From positions 60,639 through 124,638 of the forward strand of contig JAXOFM010000007.1 of NCBI GenBank assembly GCA_044841755.1: a stretch of 64,000 nucleotides of DNA, written 5' to 3'. The notes below the pieces were generated by a model. The model was given only the letters and a program-made list of their open reading frames with translations, made no database searches and was not told the DNA's origin. Shown here one piece after another: positions 53,549 through 61,068 of the stretch. The position numbers and the translations under genes are program-made. Origin of the DNA: CAZAPO01 sp044841755. Lineage in GTDB: Bacteria; Bacteroidota; Bacteroidia; Flavobacteriales; Flavobacteriaceae. Position 1 is the stretch's first letter, and the number at the start of each line of letters is the position of its first letter.

Positions 53549-53562
53549 AAAACAAATTTAAA

Positions 53563-54168
53563 ATGGCAAGATATAGAGGTCCTAAAACTAAAATCGCACG
53601 TAAGTTCGGTGAAGCTATCTTCGGAGAAGATAAATCTTTTGAAAAAAGAAACTACCCTCCAGGGCAACACGGGAACAACAGAAGACGTGGTAAAAAATCT
53701 GAGTATGCTATCCAATTAATGGAGAAGCAAAAAGCTAAGTACACTTATGGTATCTTAGAGCGTCAATTTAGAAACATGTTTAAAAGAGCAACTGCTGCAT
53801 CTGGAATTACAGGTGAGGTATTGTTACAATTATGTGAGTCTAGATTAGACAACGTAGTTTACAGAATGGGATTAGCTCGTTCTAGAAGAGGTGCAAGACA
53901 ATTAGTAGGTCACCGTCACATTACTGTAAATGGTGATATAGTAAATATTCCATCATACCAATTAAAGGCTGGAGATGTTGTTGCAGTAAGAGAGAAGTCT
54001 AAATCGTTAGAGTCTATCGAAAATGCATTAGCAGCTTCTAGTAGTGTATACGAATGGATTACTTGGAATAACGATACTAAAGAAGGAACGTTTGTTTCAG
54101 TTCCTGCAAGAGTTCAAATTCCTGAGAACATCAACGAGCAATTCATCGTTGAATTATATTCTAAATAA
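53563..54168 (+). CDS. rpsD: 30S ribosomal protein S4
   Basis: 201 residues: MARYRGPKTKIARKFGEAIFG, YPPGQHGNNRRRGKKSEYAIQLMEKQKAKYTYGILERQF and the S4 domain ARSRRGARQLVGHRHITVNGDIVNIPSYQLKAGDVV. A primary assembly protein and, in other bacteria, the repressor of the alpha operon. Preceded by a foldable 88-base gap. Confidence 0.99.
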   Translation: MARYRGPKTKIARKFGEAIFGEDKSFEKRNYPPGQHGNNRRRGKKSEYAIQLMEKQKAKYTYGILERQFRNMFKRATAASGITGEVLLQLCESRLDNVVYRMGLARSRRGARQLVGHRHITVNGDIVNIPSYQLKAGDVVAVREKSKSLESIENALAASSSVYEWITWNNDTKEGTFVSVPARVQIPENINEQFIVELYSK

Positions 54169-54263
54169 TTAATTAATCATATTGGTATTTGGCCAAAGGG
54201 TTTGTTAGTCTTCTTCAAACTTTTGAACCGCGCAACCAGATAACAATTAAAACGAAGAAAAAC
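54169..54263 (+). promoter_or_regulatory. rpsD-rpoA intergenic region with small inverted repeats
   Basis: This 95-base gap holds a perfect palindrome TTTGGCCAAA (54188-54197) and a short stem GTTTG/CAAAC (54200-54204 with 54216-54220). It contains no consensus promoter. A TTG-started frame through it was rejected. It may be a leader element affecting rpoA. Confidence 0.35.
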
Positions 54264-55256
54264 ATGGCAATATTAAACTTTCAGAAGCCCGACAAAGTAA
54301 TCATGATCGATTCAACAGATTTCGAAGGGAAATTTGAATTTCGTCCTTTGGAACCTGGTTATGGATTAACAGTTGGAAATGCTTTAAGAAGAGTTTTACT
54401 TTCTTCTCTTGAAGGATTTGCTATTACATCAGTTAGAATTGAAGGAGTAGAACATGAGTTCTCTACAATTGCTGGAGTAGTAGAAGACGTAACAGAAATC
54501 ATCCTTAACTTAAAACAAATTCGTTTTAAGCGTCAAATAGATGAAATTGATAACGAATCCGTTTCAATTTCAATTTCTGGTCAAGAGCAAATAACTGCTG
54601 GAGATTTCCAAAAGTTTATTTCAGGATTCCAGGTATTAAACTCAGATCTAGTTATCTGTAACCTTGATCCTAAAGTAAGCATCAACATGGAAATTACTAT
54701 AGAGAAAGGTAGAGGATATGTTCCTGCTGAAGAAAACAAAAAAGCTTCTGCACCTGTTGGAACGATCTTTACAGACTCTATCTACACTCCAATCAAAAAC
54801 GTTAAGTATAGTGTAGAGAATTTCCGTGTAGAGCAAAAGACAGATTATGAAAAATTAGTTTTCGAAATTGATACTGACGGATCTATCAATCCTCAGGATG
54901 CTTTAACTGAAGCAGCTAAAATATTAATCCACCACTTCATGTTATTCTCTGATGAGCGTATTACTCTTGAAGCTGATGAGATTGCACAAACTGAAACTTA
55001 TGATGAAGAATCACTTCACATGCGTCAGTTATTAAAAACGAAGTTAATTGATATGGATCTTTCAGTTCGTGCACTTAACTGTTTGAAAGCTGCAGAAGTA
55101 GATACTTTAGGAGACTTAGTATCATTTAACAAAAATGATTTAATGAAATTCAGAAACTTTGGTAAGAAGTCGTTAACTGAGCTTGAAGAGCTAGTAAGCG
55201 TAAAAGGACTAAGTTTCGGAATGGACTTAAGCAAATATAAATTAGATAAAGACTAA
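54264..55256 (+). CDS. rpoA: RNA polymerase alpha subunit
   Basis: 330 residues from the ATG at 54264 (MAILNFQKPDKVIMID). The N-terminal domain has EPGYGLTVGNALRRVLLSSLEGFAITSVRIEGVEHEFSTI; the C-terminal domain contains DLSVRALNCLKAAEVDTLGDLVSFNKNDLMKFRNFGKKSLTELEELV. It dimerises to seed polymerase assembly and binds UP elements and activators. Confidence 0.99.
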   Translation: MAILNFQKPDKVIMIDSTDFEGKFEFRPLEPGYGLTVGNALRRVLLSSLEGFAITSVRIEGVEHEFSTIAGVVEDVTEIILNLKQIRFKRQIDEIDNESVSISISGQEQITAGDFQKFISGFQVLNSDLVICNLDPKVSINMEITIEKGRGYVPAEENKKASAPVGTIFTDSIYTPIKNVKYSVENFRVEQKTDYEKLVFEIDTDGSINPQDALTEAAKILIHHFMLFSDERITLEADEIAQTETYDEESLHMRQLLKTKLIDMDLSVRALNCLKAAEVDTLGDLVSFNKNDLMKFRNFGKKSLTELEELVSVKGLSFGMDLSKYKLDKD

Positions 55257-55257
55257 C

Positions 55258-55303
55258 CCATCATAATTTGCTCTCCCAATGGGATATGGTAGCAAGATGA
55301 TGG
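55258..55303 (+). promoter_or_regulatory. Long compound hairpin between rpoA and rplQ
   Basis: CCATCAT (55258-55264) pairs with ATGATGG (55297-55303), TTGCT (55268-55272) with AGCAA (55291-55295), and TCCC-AAT-GGGA forms an apical hairpin (55274-55284). It starts 2 bases after the rpoA stop and ends 16 before the rplQ ATG. There is no T run, so it is not a terminator; it is a candidate leader for L17. Confidence 0.55.
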
Positions 55304-55318
55304 TTAATTAACAAAACA

Positions 55319-55789
55319 ATGAGACACGGAAAAAAAGGAAACCATTTAGGTAGAAAGACGGCTCACAGAAAAGCAATGCTTGCTAATATGGCTTGCTCGT
55401 TAATAGAACACAAGCGTATTAACACAACTGTTGCTAAAGCAAAAGCTTTAAAACAATTTATTGAGCCCTTAGTCACAAAATCTAAAGAAGACACAACTCA
55501 CAACAGACGTATTGTATTTAGTCGTTTAAGACAAAAACAAGCGGTAGCTGAGTTATTTAGAGATGTAGCTGCGAAAGTAGGTGATCGTCCAGGAGGTTAT
55601 ACTAGAATTATCAAATTAGGTAATCGTTTAGGAGATAACGCTTCTATGGCTATGATCGAGCTTGTTGATTACAACGAGACTTACAATGCTGGTAAGGAGA
55701 AGAAAAAATCTACTAGAAGAAGTAGAAGAGGAGGAGCTAAAAAAGCTGCTCCAGCTGCTCCAGTTCAAGCTACTAGCGAAGAAGAATAA
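55319..55789 (+). CDS. rplQ: 50S ribosomal protein L17
   Basis: 156 residues: MRHGKKGNHLGRKTAHRKAMLANMACSLIEHKRINTTVAKAKAL, RPGGYTRIIKLGNRLGDNASMAMIELVDYN. A lysine/alanine-rich C-terminal tail of about 30 residues (KKAAPAAPVQATSEEE) extends beyond the E. coli length, as in relatives. Last gene of the ribosomal cluster; a terminator follows 22 bases later. Confidence 0.99.
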   Translation: MRHGKKGNHLGRKTAHRKAMLANMACSLIEHKRINTTVAKAKALKQFIEPLVTKSKEDTTHNRRIVFSRLRQKQAVAELFRDVAAKVGDRPGGYTRIIKLGNRLGDNASMAMIELVDYNETYNAGKEKKKSTRRSRRGGAKKAAPAAPVQATSEEE

Positions 55790-55811
55790 TAGATGTTCTA
55801 ATAATATGTTA

Positions 55812-55846
55812 AAAAGGGTAAACTTGATAAGGTTTACCCTTTTCTT
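55812..55846 (+). terminator. Terminator of the ribosomal cluster
   Basis: AAAAGGGTAAAC (55812-55823) pairs with GTTTACCCTTTT (55832-55843) around an 8-base loop, followed by a T-rich tail. Confidence 0.85.
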
Positions 55847-55908
55847 TTGCATTGAATTGTTATTTTTGGCAACACACAAATTTTAAAACTAAATTAAATA
55901 AAATCAAA

Positions 55909-56619
55909 ATGAAGCACTTTTTATCAATCATTGCTATCTTTTCATTCTCCATTCTATCAGCACAAATATCGGAAGATGTAAATAGAGCTGGGGCAGGAAC
56001 CAATGCGCAAATGTTACAGATATCTGATGGAGGTAACAGTTTTGGATCGACCATGGCTTTTATCAACCCAAAAAGAAGGACCGTAGGTTCAGTACATTTG
56101 TTTGAAAATTGGAACAATAGAGGAATTATTATTACTACAGATAACCAAAGGTTTGTTGTTAAAAATATAAATCTAAATGTTGAACGTAACGCATTTGAAT
56201 CAAAGACTGAAGATGGAGAGTCAATCTTTACTTTTAACTTCAATAATATAGACCGTTTTGTGATTAACAATAAAGTTTACAAAAACTTCTATTATGATGA
56301 TGATAATCGCGTTTATGAACTTATTTATGAATCAGATGACTTTATTCTAATGAAAGGACATAAAGTTGAAATGATTGAGGGATCTGCTAACCCGATGGTA
56401 AATAGAAAATTTGACAAATGGGTTAAGAAGTATTCATACTTTGTTAAGCAAGGAGATGAAATTAGTCCATTAAAGCTTAAAAAGAAAAAAATATTAAAAC
56501 TTGTTGGAGGTGATGAGGAAAGAGCTTCTATGATTGAAGAGTACGTAGAGAACAATAGGCTTTCTTATAAAAATGAAAATGATATTAAGCGAGTTTTAGA
56601 ATTTACAGCAAAAAATTAA
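55909..56619 (+). CDS. Secreted protein of unknown function, tandem paralogue 1
   Basis: 236 residues from the ATG at 55909, giving a signal peptide MKHFLSIIAIFSFSILSAQ. The mature part has no domain I recognise. It contains PKRRTVGSVHLFENWNNRG, FTFNFNNIDRFVINNKVYKNFYYDDDNR, EGSANPMVNRKFDKW and a lysine-rich C-terminus. About half of its residues are shared with the next gene, in one continuous alignment. It is inserted between rplQ and carA and has no visible consensus promoter. Probably periplasmic or exported. Confidence 0.8.
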   Translation: MKHFLSIIAIFSFSILSAQISEDVNRAGAGTNAQMLQISDGGNSFGSTMAFINPKRRTVGSVHLFENWNNRGIIITTDNQRFVVKNINLNVERNAFESKTEDGESIFTFNFNNIDRFVINNKVYKNFYYDDDNRVYELIYESDDFILMKGHKVEMIEGSANPMVNRKFDKWVKKYSYFVKQGDEISPLKLKKKKILKLVGGDEERASMIEEYVENNRLSYKNENDIKRVLEFTAKN

Positions 56620-56635
56620 TCTAAAAAAAATTGCT

Positions 56636-57337
56636 ATGAAAAATTTAATTAGTGTTATAGCATTACTATTTACTTTAACTTCTTTTGGTCAAAGTAATGC
56701 GGTAGTAACGAACAATATGACGGGAGAAATGATTCAAAGAGCATCTAACTCTCACCTTAGTTCGTTTGGATCTTCAGCTACTTTCTTTAACCCAAAAAGA
56801 AATGTAGAGGGCTCAGTTCATTTGTTTCCAGAATGGAATAATAGAGGTGTTATAATTACTAATGAAGGGCAAAAATTTGGACTTAATAATATCAATATTA
56901 ATATTGAAAGGAACACATTTGAGGCTAGAATATCTCAAGACACACTGTTCACATTCAATTTCAATAATATTGATAGGTTTGTGATTAACAATAGAGTTTT
57001 TAAAAATTTCTATTATGGTAATGATAATAGAATTTTTGAACTGATATATGAATCCAAAGATGTAACCATTATGAAAGGACACAGAGTTCAGTTAGTAGAA
57101 GGTTCTGCTAATCCAATGGTTAATAGAAAGAATGATAAGTATGTTCAAAAGAGTTCCATATTTGTGAAACATGGTAATAAAATTGAGAACTTTAAGCTTA
57201 ATAAGAAAAAAGTTTTGGGCCTCTTTAATGATTCCGAAAAGATCAAAAAGATTGAAGACTATGCCAATTCTAATAGGCTCTCGTTTAAGAAAGCGGAAGA
57301 TGTCAAGAAAATGCTTAGTTTAGGTTTACAACAATAG
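56636..57337 (+). CDS. Secreted protein of unknown function, tandem paralogue 2
   Basis: 233 residues; signal peptide MKNLISVIALLFTLTSFGQ. It shares with the preceding protein PKR-x4-GSVHLF-x2-WNNRG, FTFNFNNIDRFVINN, KNFYY-x2-DNR, MKGH and EGSANPMVNRK, so the two arose by tandem duplication. Conservation is highest in the centre and lowest just after the signal peptide. It begins 16 bases after the first copy, so they are co-transcribed, and a terminator follows at once. Confidence 0.8.
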   Translation: MKNLISVIALLFTLTSFGQSNAVVTNNMTGEMIQRASNSHLSSFGSSATFFNPKRNVEGSVHLFPEWNNRGVIITNEGQKFGLNNININIERNTFEARISQDTLFTFNFNNIDRFVINNRVFKNFYYGNDNRIFELIYESKDVTIMKGHRVQLVEGSANPMVNRKNDKYVQKSSIFVKHGNKIENFKLNKKKVLGLFNDSEKIKKIEDYANSNRLSFKKAEDVKKMLSLGLQQ

Positions 57338-57340
57338 TGA

Positions 57341-57373
57341 AAAAGGAGTTAATAAGTTTAACTCCTTTTTTTA
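57341..57373 (+). terminator. Terminator after the tandem paralogues
   Basis: AAAAGGAGTTAA and TTAACTCCTTTT pair around a short loop and are followed by a T run. It begins 3 bases after the stop codon. Confidence 0.85.
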
Positions 57374-57405
57374 TGCAAACTGTTCAGTATTTAAATAAGA
57401 TGAAT

Positions 57406-57413
57406 TATTTTTG
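57406..57413 (+). promoter_or_regulatory. -7 box of carA promoter
   Basis: TATTTTTG is an exact TAnnTTTG match, with TTC at 57383-57385 (20-nt spacer) as a one-mismatch -33 element. Transcription would start near 57420, leaving a 45-base leader. Confidence 0.5.
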
Positions 57414-57464
57414 CCAAACTTTATTCTTTAGGTCAGGAAGAAGAATAGCAACACAACAACATTT

Positions 57465-58568
57465 ATGAAATACCAAACACGTAAAAAAGCACTTATTTTA
57501 TTGGCAGATGGAACCATTTTTTATGGTAAGGCTGTTGGTAAAGAAGGGAGTGCTTTTGGAGAAGTCTGCTTTAATACGGGAATGACAGGATATCAGGAAG
57601 TGTTTACTGATCCGTCATACTTTGGGCAATTAATGGTAACCACCAATGCTCATATTGGAAATTACGGAGTTAATAACGAAGAAGTAGAGTCAGATTCTAT
57701 AAAGATTGCTGGATTGATTTGTAAAAACTTTAGTTATGAATTTTCCAGAGAAGATGCAGACGGTTCGTTAGAAGAGTTTTTTGAACAGAATAATCTTATG
57801 GCAATATCTGATATAGATACGAGAGCTTTAGTGAGTTATATTCGTGATCATGGAGCAATGAATGCCGTTATTTCTACAGATGTTGATAATATTGAAGGAC
57901 TAAAGAAGCAGCTTGCAGACATTCCAAGTATGAAAGGTCTAGAACTTGCGTCCAAAGTGTCTACAAAAGAACCTTACTACTTTGGAGATGAAAATGCAAC
58001 TTATAAGATTGCTGCATTAGATATAGGTATTAAGAAAAATATACTTAGAAATTTGGCGAAAAGAGATGCTTACATAAAGGTATTTCCATACAATGCCACA
58101 TTTGAGGAATTAAGTTCATGGAATCCTGATGGTTATTTCTTATCAAATGGACCTGGAGATCCAGAACCATTAACTGAAGCTCAAGAATTAGCTAAAGAAA
58201 TTATCAAAAGAGATTTACCTCTTTTTGGTATTTGTTTAGGTCACCAGGTTATAGCTTTAGCAAACGGAGTTTCTACTTATAAAATGCATAACGGTCATAG
58301 AGGTATTAATCATCCTGTTAAGAATTTGAAAACAGGCAAAGGAGAGATTACTTCTCAAAATCATGGTTTTGCTATTAACAGGGAAGAGGCAGAAGCAAAC
58401 TCTGAGTTAGAAATCACACATCTTCATTTGAATGATGATACAGTGGCAGGAATTGCAATGAAGAACAAAAATTGTTTTTCAGTGCAATATCATCCAGAAG
58501 CAAGTCCTGGTCCACATGACTCTATGTATTTGTTCGATCAGTTTATTGAGAATATAAAATCTAAATAA
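57465..58568 (+). CDS. carA: Carbamoyl phosphate synthase small subunit
   Basis: 367 residues. The N-terminal CPSase domain begins KKALILLADGTIFYGKAVGKEGSAFGEVCFNTGMTGYQE. The class I glutamine amidotransferase domain has the nucleophile cysteine in FGICLGHQVIALA (about residue 257) and the His-Glu pair in QYHPEASPGPHDS. It supplies ammonia from glutamine for carbamoyl phosphate synthesis (pyrimidines and arginine). The partner carB is not adjacent. It is flanked by terminators, so it is monocistronic. Confidence 0.98.
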   Translation: MKYQTRKKALILLADGTIFYGKAVGKEGSAFGEVCFNTGMTGYQEVFTDPSYFGQLMVTTNAHIGNYGVNNEEVESDSIKIAGLICKNFSYEFSREDADGSLEEFFEQNNLMAISDIDTRALVSYIRDHGAMNAVISTDVDNIEGLKKQLADIPSMKGLELASKVSTKEPYYFGDENATYKIAALDIGIKKNILRNLAKRDAYIKVFPYNATFEELSSWNPDGYFLSNGPGDPEPLTEAQELAKEIIKRDLPLFGICLGHQVIALANGVSTYKMHNGHRGINHPVKNLKTGKGEITSQNHGFAINREEAEANSELEITHLHLNDDTVAGIAMKNKNCFSVQYHPEASPGPHDSMYLFDQFIENIKSK

Positions 58569-58571
58569 TAT

Positions 58572-58605
58572 AAAGGCATCAAGTTAACTTGATGCCTTTC
58601 TTTTT
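58572..58605 (+). terminator. Terminator of carA
   Basis: AAAGGCATCAAGTT and AACTTGATGCCTTT form a perfect 28-base palindrome followed by CTTTTT, starting 3 bases after the carA stop. Confidence 0.9.
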
Positions 58606-58674
58606 ACTAAAACGTTATAGCTTAATTTTGGTGCAATAGTGAGGGTTTTCCTAAGTTTTGGCAACTCTATTTTG

Positions 58675-58682
58675 TACCTTTG
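58675..58682 (+). promoter_or_regulatory. -7 box of eno promoter
   Basis: TACCTTTG is an exact match to the consensus and is identical to that of rpsL. A TTG at the standard spacing is not seen. It lies 35 bases before the eno ATG. Confidence 0.55.
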
Positions 58683-58717
58683 ATTTCCGAAAAAACAAGA
58701 CTTAAATAATATAAAAA

Positions 58718-60010
58718 ATGAGTTTAATAGTAGATATTCACGCAAGACAAATTTTCGACTCAAGAGGAAACCCAACTGTTGAAGTAGATGTAACTACGGA
58801 GAACGGAATTGTTGGTAGAGCAGCGGTCCCTTCTGGAGCTTCTACAGGAGAACATGAGGCAGTTGAATTACGTGATGGAGGTAATTCTTATATGGGTAAA
58901 GGCGTTTTAAATGCTGTTGAGAATGTAAATAAAATTATAGCGCAAGAGCTTCTTGGAGCATCTGTTTTTGAACAGAACTTAATAGATCAGGCAATGATAG
59001 ATCTTGATGGTACTCCAAATAAATCCAAATTAGGTGCTAATGCTATTTTAGGTGTTTCTCTAGCGGTAGCTAAAGCTGCGGCAAATGAGTTAGGGATGCC
59101 TTTGTATCGTTATGTTGGTGGAGTTTCTGCTAATACATTACCAGTTCCAATGATGAACATCATCAATGGTGGTTCTCATAGTGATGCACCTATTGCTTTT
59201 CAAGAGTTTATGGTTATGCCTGTAAAAGCTAATAGCTTTACACATGCTATGCAAATGGGAAGCGAGATATTTCATCACTTAAAGAAAGTATTACACGATA
59301 GAAATTTAAGTACAGCTGTAGGTGATGAGGGAGGTTTTGCTCCAAACCTTGCAGGAGGGACAGAAGATGCATTAGATACTATCGCTGAAGCTGTTGAAAA
59401 CGCTGGATATAAGTTTGGCGACGAAGTAATGATAGCTTTAGATTGTGCTTCAGCAGAATTCTATAAGGATGGTAAATATGACTATACTTTGTTTGAAGGA
59501 GACAAAGGAGTGGTAAGAACTTCTCAAGAGCAGGCAGAATATTTAGAAGAACTATGTGCTAAATACCCAATAATCTCTATTGAAGATGGTATGGATGAAA
59601 ACGATTGGGATGGCTGGAAAGTTCTAACGGAAAAAGTTGGAGACAAAGTACAATTAGTTGGAGATGATTTATTTGTAACAAATGTTGAACGTTTGTCTAG
59701 AGGAATTGAAAATGGTATTGCAAACTCGATACTAATTAAAGTAAACCAAATAGGAAGTTTAACCGAAACTATTGCTGCTGTTAATATGGCTAAAAATGCT
59801 GGATATACTTCAGTAATGTCACATCGTTCTGGTGAAACTGAAGATAATACTATTGCAGATTTAGCTGTTGCATTAAATACAGGGCAGATAAAAACAGGAT
59901 CAGCTTCTAGAAGTGATCGTATGGCAAAATACAATCAATTATTACGTATTGAGGAAGAACTTGGTCAAATAGGGTTTTATCCTCAAGAAAAAGCTTTTAA
60001 GTTAAACTAA
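58718..60010 (+). CDS. eno: Enolase
   Basis: 430 residues: MSLIVDIHARQIFDSRGNPTVEVDV, the metal/substrate loop SGASTGEHEAVELRD, MNIINGGSHSDAPIAFQEFM, the catalytic Glu in GDEGGFAPNLAG, the metal ligands in IALDCASAEF, SIEDGMDENDW and VGDDLFVTN, and SHRSGETEDNTIADLAVA. It interconverts 2-phosphoglycerate and phosphoenolpyruvate in glycolysis. Monocistronic; its stop overlaps that of the convergent gene. Confidence 0.99.
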   Translation: MSLIVDIHARQIFDSRGNPTVEVDVTTENGIVGRAAVPSGASTGEHEAVELRDGGNSYMGKGVLNAVENVNKIIAQELLGASVFEQNLIDQAMIDLDGTPNKSKLGANAILGVSLAVAKAAANELGMPLYRYVGGVSANTLPVPMMNIINGGSHSDAPIAFQEFMVMPVKANSFTHAMQMGSEIFHHLKKVLHDRNLSTAVGDEGGFAPNLAGGTEDALDTIAEAVENAGYKFGDEVMIALDCASAEFYKDGKYDYTLFEGDKGVVRTSQEQAEYLEELCAKYPIISIEDGMDENDWDGWKVLTEKVGDKVQLVGDDLFVTNVERLSRGIENGIANSILIKVNQIGSLTETIAAVNMAKNAGYTSVMSHRSGETEDNTIADLAVALNTGQIKTGSASRSDRMAKYNQLLRIEEELGQIGFYPQEKAFKLN

Positions 60011-60849
60011 AAGTTAAAACTAAAGCCATTAGTCAAGCTATATTGTGTTTTTGGTATTGAAATTACTGGAAACGCATCATAGTTATAACTAAAATTCATA
60101 TTAAAAGAGAGCTTATCCCAAAAGCTCTCTTCTTTTTTAGAAGAAAAGCTAATGTTAAGGTTTAATGTACTTGAAACTCTATAGTCTTTAAATTTATCCA
60201 GCCTTGGCTGATAATAGGTAGTACTGATAATTGAGATTTGATCGGTCGGAAATAATGAAAAACTCAAGTAGTTACTGCTTCTGAAATCTTTGCGTTTTAC
60301 ATCTATTTCAAGTTCAAAGGATTTTTCATATTCATGCATTATCAAAGCCCCTAGGTATATTCTGCTTTTTTTTGCTTTGGTATCAACATAATTATTAGTG
60401 TTAACTTTACTTTTAATTTCAAGATTTTTAGTTAATTTAAACCTAGCTCCAGCGCCAGCCAATCCTCTAAAATCGACACTAGATATTTTGTCGAATTGAC
60501 CTTGCAAAAAAGCTTCAAAAGTTATACTCTCTGTTAATTCTCTATTATATCGAAAATGCTGAACACCCGAATTCTGAAATGCATTTTCTCCTACCTTTTG
60601 AAAATGAAAATTACTAATTATCATCCATAGATTTTTGCCCCCATTATATCCAACAGCCAAATTCGTAGAGATTAGGTATATATCGTTTGTATTTTTTATG
60701 AAGCCAAAATTTAACCCTGCTCTCCCTGACCAATCTTCTTTTCCCTTAAGCATGTTGACCCTAAGAGACTCAGCATTCAGAATCATTTGTGCATTACTAA
60801 AAGAGGTGGACAATAAAAGTACTAGAAATAAAAGTTTAATAGATTTCAT
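60007..60849 (-). CDS. DUF481-like outer membrane beta-barrel protein
   Basis: 280 residues with signal peptide MKSIKLLFLVLLLSTSFSNAQ. The rest alternates amphipathic beta strands (SGRAGLNFGFIKN, FRGLAGAGARFKLTKNLEIKSKVN, STLNLNISFSSKK) and ends in phenylalanine (NGFSFNF), as outer membrane barrels do. The pattern resembles DUF481/YdiY-type proteins. Function unknown. It lies between eno and gltA, with its stop overlapping that of eno. Confidence 0.72.
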   Translation of the reverse strand: MKSIKLLFLVLLLSTSFSNAQMILNAESLRVNMLKGKEDWSGRAGLNFGFIKNTNDIYLISTNLAVGYNGGKNLWMIISNFHFQKVGENAFQNSGVQHFRYNRELTESITFEAFLQGQFDKISSVDFRGLAGAGARFKLTKNLEIKSKVNTNNYVDTKAKKSRIYLGALIMHEYEKSFELEIDVKRKDFRSSNYLSFSLFPTDQISIISTTYYQPRLDKFKDYRVSSTLNLNISFSSKKEESFWDKLSFNMNFSYNYDAFPVISIPKTQYSLTNGFSFNF

Positions 60850-61013
60850 ATGGATAATGTTAGGAAAACAATATGAAAATAATAATAATTATAAACATGA
60901 ATTTATGTGCGAGTCGAAATCAACCAATTACGCTGGGTTTATGTATTTGTTTTTCCAATAATACTATTGCAAAAACCTTTGAGTATAAACTTTAAAAATC
61001 GCTATATATTTCG

Positions 61014-61021
61014 TAATTTCG
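61014..61021 (+). promoter_or_regulatory. -7 box of gltA promoter
   Basis: TAATTTCG matches TAnnTTTG with one mismatch, and TTA at 60992-60994 (19-nt spacer) is a near -33 element. It is about 50 bases before the gltA ATG. Confidence 0.45.
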
Positions 61022-61024
61022 TGC

Positions 61025-61039
61025 AGCTGTTTCACAGCT
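61025..61039 (+). promoter_or_regulatory. 5'-end hairpin of the gltA transcript
   Basis: AGCTGT and ACAGCT pair around TTC, starting 4 bases after the -7 box. The position is the same as in rpsL, suggesting a stem at the extreme 5' end of the mRNA. Confidence 0.45.
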
Positions 61040-61068
61040 AAAAAATTCACTTAAAATTCACTTTTAGA

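Noticed and set aside
54189..54263. TTG-started N-terminal extension of rpoA
   Set aside because: The alpha subunit conserved start is MAILNFQKP at 54264; the extension lies in a non-coding gap.
57338..57464. Possible small gene between the tandem paralogues and carA
   Set aside because: The stretch is accounted for by a terminator and the carA promoter; no open frame with a plausible start.
59524..59934. 136-residue minus-strand frame inside eno
   Set aside because: Antisense shadow; composition reflects the complement of enolase codons.
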